Assembly (NCBI RefSeq): GCF_023805255.1
Contig: NZ_JAMSCK010000001.1
Span: 186,001 to 250,000, forward strand
DNA length: 64,000 bases
Direction of reading: 5' to 3'
DNA from: Gramella jeungdoensis
GTDB lineage: Bacteria; Bacteroidota; Bacteroidia; Flavobacteriales; Flavobacteriaceae
The position numbers and the translations under genes were made by a program. Below the pieces are notes generated by a model, which worked only from the letters and a program-made list of their open reading frames with translations, was not told the origin of the DNA and made no database searches. Positions 60,502-64,000 of the stretch are shown in pieces. The stretch's first letter is position 1. The number at the start of each line of letters is the position of its first letter.

Positions 60502-63372
60502 TTATGGTTTGACTTCCGAAAGTTTTATCTCTTCACCATTTTTATCAAGCAATATAACTTCATCGAAGTCCATTTCCTTGAATTGCTGGAACTGGGTAGC
60601 AGCATCTCCAACGACAAGGTAGGCCATTTTAGACTCATCAAGAAGCTTATTAGCAAGCTCTTTATGCTGTTCAAGAGTCATGGACCTGATGATATCTTCT
60701 TCTTTTTCGATATATTTTGAATCAAGGTTATAAGCACTCATCTCCTGTAACATTCCAAGTAATGATCCCTGGGTTTCAAACCTTCTTGCATTCGATTTGA
60801 TAAGTGCGTTCTTAGTAAATTCAAGATCTTCTTCGGAAATTCCGTCTTTATATTTTGCGATCTCATCCTTGAAGATACCTACAGATTCTCCGGTTGTGTT
60901 TGTTCTAACGCTAGACGAAGCAGTAAAAGTCCCAGGGATTTTGGATCCGCTGAAGCCGGATCTTGCTCCATAGGTATAGCCTTTTTCTTCACGAAGAATG
61001 AGGTTTACATTCCCCGAGAATGATCCTCCTAATTTATAGTTCATCACTTCGGCAGGGAAGAAATCTTCACTGGTACGTGGTAACGCGATGTATCCAATAT
61101 TGATAACCGATTGTTTTGCATTAGGCACATCCACAAAATATAAGGAAGCCTTTTCGCGATCATTGCTGATCTCAAATTCTGGAATCTGAACATCTTTAGC
61201 ATCCCATTTGGTTTCGAATTCTGAAATGGCATCCAGGGCTTCAGATTTTGAAATATCTCCCACTACATGAAAACGGCTTACGCTTGGTGAAAAATAATTG
61301 TTATAATAACTCTTAAGATCTTCTATTGTAATAGATTTTACAGACTCTTCAGTGCCTAGAGTTGGATATGCAAAAGGATGGTTCTCTCCATATAATATCT
61401 TATCATAGACCTTATTTGCTATCCTGTTTGGATCGGCCTCATATCTTTTAATAGTATTTATGGTACTGGTTTTGATCCTCTCAAATTCTTTTTCATCCCA
61501 GCGTGGCTCAAGAATGATCTCCTGAACCAGATCCATGGTCTTGTCAAAATTACGTTTCAGGGTATTTCCACGTATTACGATGGCTTCATCTGAAGTATAC
61601 ATATAGATATTGGCCCCAAGCAGGTCAATTTCCTCTTCCAGTTCTGAAGGAGTTTTATTGGCAGTTCCTTCCATCATGATATCAGACATTAAATTGGCTA
61701 CTCCATTTTTATCAAGATCATCCAATAAATGACCTCCTTCTATAACAAGGCTGAAATTAACAAGAGGTAATTCGTTTTGTTCTATTCCGTATACCTCCAT
61801 CTCGTTATCCAGGTTAACAGACCATGATTCAGGGATATTAAGCTGTGGTGATTCTCCCATTTCAGGTTGTACTGACCTGTCAAAGCTTGAAGGAGTCTTC
61901 TTTATCTCCTGGTCTGCTTCCACAATCTCAGTTTCAACATTTTCTGTGATCTCCTCTTCAACCACTTCAGCTTTTTCTGAATTTTCAGCAATTAGCTCCA
62001 TTTGGCCTTTAGGAACAAAACTGGTAAGAACAAATGGCTTGTCTTTTATGTATTTCTCATAAACGCGCATTACATCTTCCTTGGTAACCGCTTTGATATT
62101 CTCAATGTCCTGAGAGATGAAACCGGGATCCCCGGCGAATACGTCGTACTGTGCTAATTGGAAAGATTTACCCAGTACACTGCTAATTCCGTTGTAGAAA
62201 TCGGTTTCCTGTCCGGCTTTTATACGCTCGATATCTCTTTCAGTAACACCTTCTTTTTCAAAAAGGGTGAAAGCTTCTTCTATCCCTGCTTCTATGCTGT
62301 CAAGGTCAACACCTGCATTGGCGGTTACCAGGATCCTGAACTTACCGGCGATCTGATCAGCACTATTGAAAGCATAAGGCTGCGAGGTAAGTTTCTTTTC
62401 TTCAACAAGCACTTTGTAAAGAGGAGCTTTTTTTCCATCGGAAAGGATATCTCCTAAAAAGTCAAGGGCATACGCGTCTTCAGTATACTGCTCAACAGTG
62501 GGCCATACCATGTTGAGTTGAGGTGCAGTGGCAAAATTATCCTCATGATAAAGTCGCTTGGTCTCTTCAAGAGAAACGGTTTGAACTTCTAAAGGCTCAA
62601 CTTCCTGACGTTTTTTGATCTCACCAAAATACTTCTGGATCATTTCCCTTGTTTTCTCTTCATCAAAATCTCCGGCAATTACAAGTGTTGCATTATTGGG
62701 GCCATAGAATTTATCATAGAACTCTTTCACATCTTCCACCGTAGCATTCTGAAGGTCTTCTAGTTCTCCTATTACCTGCCAGCTATAAGGATGGCCATCT
62801 GGATAAAGGTTTTTGTCGATCACCCAGTTGGTATGTCCGTATGGGTTATTGTCCACTCGCTGTCTTTTTTCATTCTGAACAACTTCCTGCTGATTTGCAA
62901 AAGCAGATTCTGTAACGGTATTGATTAAATAACCCATTCTGTCGGACTCCAACCACATTACCATTTCCAGCGCATTTTTGGGAACCACTTCATAATAGAT
63001 GGTTCCATCCTGCCAGGTACCACCATTCAAAGTACCTCCGGCATCCTGAATTTTTTTAAAGAACTGATCCTGCGGGACATTCTCAGATTCCTGGAATAGC
63101 ATATGCTCAAATAGGTGGGCAAACCCCGTGCGGCCCTTTTTCTCACGGTTAGACCCAACACCGTACTGTATTGCTACAGAAACTATGGGATCAGATTTAT
63201 CCTGATGGAGGACTACATTTAAGCCGTTATCCAATTCATACTTTTCGTAATCGATTGATAGGGCGGTATCATCAGATTCCTGCTTGTTGTCTTTTTTGTC
63301 ATCACAGGAAACAAATGAAATGAGTAATAGCGATAGCACAAATGCCATCGGTTTAAAACTGATGTTTGTCAT
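60502..63372 (-). CDS. M16 family zinc peptidase with two fused domains, lipoprotein
   Basis: A 956-residue insulinase-type peptidase. A lipoprotein signal (MTNISFKPMAFVLSLLLISF, Cys23) is followed by an active N-terminal M16 half with the inverted zinc motif HLFEH (H86, E89, H90). The second half lacks HxxEH and is the structural, catalytically inactive partner. An acidic Glu-rich linker (about 465-490) joins them. The protein corresponds to two-chain pitrilysin-like peptidases fused in one chain, and probably degrades small peptides outside the cytoplasm. It is a single gene. Confidence 0.94.
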   Translation of the reverse strand: MTNISFKPMAFVLSLLLISFVSCDDKKDNKQESDDTALSIDYEKYELDNGLNVVLHQDKSDPIVSVAIQYGVGSNREKKGRTGFAHLFEHMLFQESENVPQDQFFKKIQDAGGTLNGGTWQDGTIYYEVVPKNALEMVMWLESDRMGYLINTVTESAFANQQEVVQNEKRQRVDNNPYGHTNWVIDKNLYPDGHPYSWQVIGELEDLQNATVEDVKEFYDKFYGPNNATLVIAGDFDEEKTREMIQKYFGEIKKRQEVEPLEVQTVSLEETKRLYHEDNFATAPQLNMVWPTVEQYTEDAYALDFLGDILSDGKKAPLYKVLVEEKKLTSQPYAFNSADQIAGKFRILVTANAGVDLDSIEAGIEEAFTLFEKEGVTERDIERIKAGQETDFYNGISSVLGKSFQLAQYDVFAGDPGFISQDIENIKAVTKEDVMRVYEKYIKDKPFVLTSFVPKGQMELIAENSEKAEVVEEEITENVETEIVEADQEIKKTPSSFDRSVQPEMGESPQLNIPESWSVNLDNEMEVYGIEQNELPLVNFSLVIEGGHLLDDLDKNGVANLMSDIMMEGTANKTPSELEEEIDLLGANIYMYTSDEAIVIRGNTLKRNFDKTMDLVQEIILEPRWDEKEFERIKTSTINTIKRYEADPNRIANKVYDKILYGENHPFAYPTLGTEESVKSITIEDLKSYYNNYFSPSVSRFHVVGDISKSEALDAISEFETKWDAKDVQIPEFEISNDREKASLYFVDVPNAKQSVINIGYIALPRTSEDFFPAEVMNYKLGGSFSGNVNLILREEKGYTYGARSGFSGSKIPGTFTASSSVRTNTTGESVGIFKDEIAKYKDGISEEDLEFTKNALIKSNARRFETQGSLLGMLQEMSAYNLDSKYIEKEEDIIRSMTLEQHKELANKLLDESKMAYLVVGDAATQFQQFKEMDFDEVILLDKNGEEIKLSEVKP

Positions 63373-63421
63373 TAGATAAAAAGTTTTAGTTGTATAAAGA
63401 TTTTAAATATAGGGAATTGAT

Positions 63422-63451
63422 ATTTATCAATTTGACTACAATTTGATAAAT
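63422..63451. promoter_or_regulatory. Inverted repeat upstream of the M16 peptidase gene
   Basis: Arms atttatcaa (63422-63430) and ttgataaat (63443-63451) with a 12-nt spacer, about 50 bp upstream of the start codon. It has no T tract, so it is more likely an operator than a terminator. Confidence 0.35.
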
Positions 63452-63487
63452 ATGTTACGTTATAATTAAAGAAAATAAAGATTTTAT

Positions 63488-64000
63488 TTAATTATCAGAA
63501 TTTAGTAATTCCTGTAAATTCTGCTGTTTTACCGGTTCCAGTACTTTAATGGCAAAGGGAGTGTGAAAAGTATGGGATCTTAAAAAATCTACCTGGATAT
63601 TGAACCATTCCCGGTCTGTGATCTCCGGTTTTAGAAATTTCAGTTCTTTATAAAGCTTCCCGCTAAAAAAATTATAACGCGAAGTACCGAGGTAGAAAAG
63701 ATCAGCATCAGCAACTATTTTTTCGTTTGTGTTCTTTGGTTTTTGCGGAATTTTTGTAGCCTTTATCATCCCACATATTTTTTCGATCTGGATTTCCGAA
63801 AAACTGTATTGTGGTAGTTCCTTTAATGCCAGTTCACAACTTTTTTCTTCATGTCCTTCAGCCTGAAATAAAAAACCGGTATCATGGAACAGGGATGCTA
63901 TTTCTATAAGACCGATGTCTTCAGAAGAAAGTCCTTCCTTTTCTGCGATAAACCTGGCCTGATTAACTACAGTCTTTGTGTGTGCCGCATCATGATAGAA
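63488..64000 (-). CDS. HD domain phosphohydrolase (N-terminus cut by window edge)
   Basis: At least 170 residues of an HD superfamily protein; the 5' part lies beyond the right edge. In order are YHDAAHTKTVVNQARFIAE, the HD doublet in ASLFHDTGF, GHEEKSCELALKEL and the metal-site Asp in VADADLFYLG. Members cleave phosphate bonds of nucleotides, often cyclic ones. The same HD arrangement occurs ahead of the membrane effector domain of some Pycsar-type proteins, but here the protein ends at QELLNSDN with no membrane domain, so it is likely a free-standing HD protein. Any N-terminal partner domain is not visible. Confidence 0.82.
   Translation of the reverse strand, partial: FYHDAAHTKTVVNQARFIAEKEGLSSEDIGLIEIASLFHDTGFLFQAEGHEEKSCELALKELPQYSFSEIQIEKICGMIKATKIPQKPKNTNEKIVADADLFYLGTSRYNFFSGKLYKELKFLKPEITDREWFNIQVDFLRSHTFHTPFAIKVLEPVKQQNLQELLNSDN

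Noticed and set aside
1-64000. tRNA, rRNA, CRISPR array, prophage, integrase or insertion sequence
   Set aside because: No cloverleaf, regularly spaced repeats, transposase or phage protein could be recognised on either strand.

Overview
The window looks like chromosomal DNA of a marine-type member of the Flavobacteriaceae (Bacteroidota), probably close to Gramella/Christiangramia. This is inferred from AT-rich intergenic DNA, promoters of the Bacteroidota type (TTG, about 19 nt, TAnnTTTG), a gene set typical of the group (DASH cryptochrome plus Fe-S photolyase, bTHX, TonB receptor with a carboxypeptidase-like N-terminus, lipoprotein proteases), and dispersed intergenic repeats of a kind I recall from Flavobacteriaceae. 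No rRNA, tRNA, CRISPR array, transposase, integrase or phage gene was seen. The region reads as core chromosome, not an island.

Layout. 1-6 kb: a truncated SDR, a 51-residue membrane protein, and a light/flavin cluster (flavin reductase, DASH cryptochrome, Fe-S photolyase, then an old yellow enzyme). 6-12 kb: kynurenine 3-monooxygenase, MsrA lipoprotein, the Nif3/zinc-ribbon-like pair and LpxK. 12-18 kb: lipA-gap, a TPR hybrid histidine kinase, and a sigma factor overlapping a glycosyltransferase. 18-26 kb: FAS1 lipoprotein, MurB, aminotransferase, aspartyl protease with PDZ, DUF1573, ValS. 26-31 kb: the rsfS-ftsH pair and, after a terminator, a LUD protein-cdsA-psd-ACBP operon. 31-42 kb: BirA, PyrE, NUDIX, M14 lipoprotein peptidase, TonB receptor, CoaD, Ddl, PASTA protein, RluA, YaaA and a glycosylase-like protein. 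42-50 kb: two tiny genes (one bTHX) and a complete trpE-G-D-C-F-B-A operon. 50-54 kb: MarR-nitroreductase-YceI operon, rhodanese, a subtilase and a beta-barrel protein. 54-64 kb: RND efflux operon, an M16 double-domain peptidase, and the C-terminal part of an HD phosphohydrolase.

The strongest discovery is the control region of the trp operon (49710-49860). It has a perfect Bacteroidota promoter, a 15-codon leader peptide with three consecutive Trp codons, an exact 7-nt antiterminator overlapping the leader stop codon, and a 10-bp terminator with a U tract. TrpE also carries the LLES...S feedback-inhibition motif, so the pathway appears controlled by both ribosome-mediated attenuation and end-product inhibition. 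Other points of interest are twin palindromes over the marR promoter, a terminator-like hairpin directly abutting the start codon of the flavin reductase-photolyase operon, and a possible leaderless pyrE whose promoter overlaps the neighbouring NUDIX start codon. Several intergenic repeats occur, two of them inside the trp operon.

I found no wholly new multi-gene system. Functions are assigned from motifs read by eye, and start codons were adjusted where a promoter or overlapping gene decided them.
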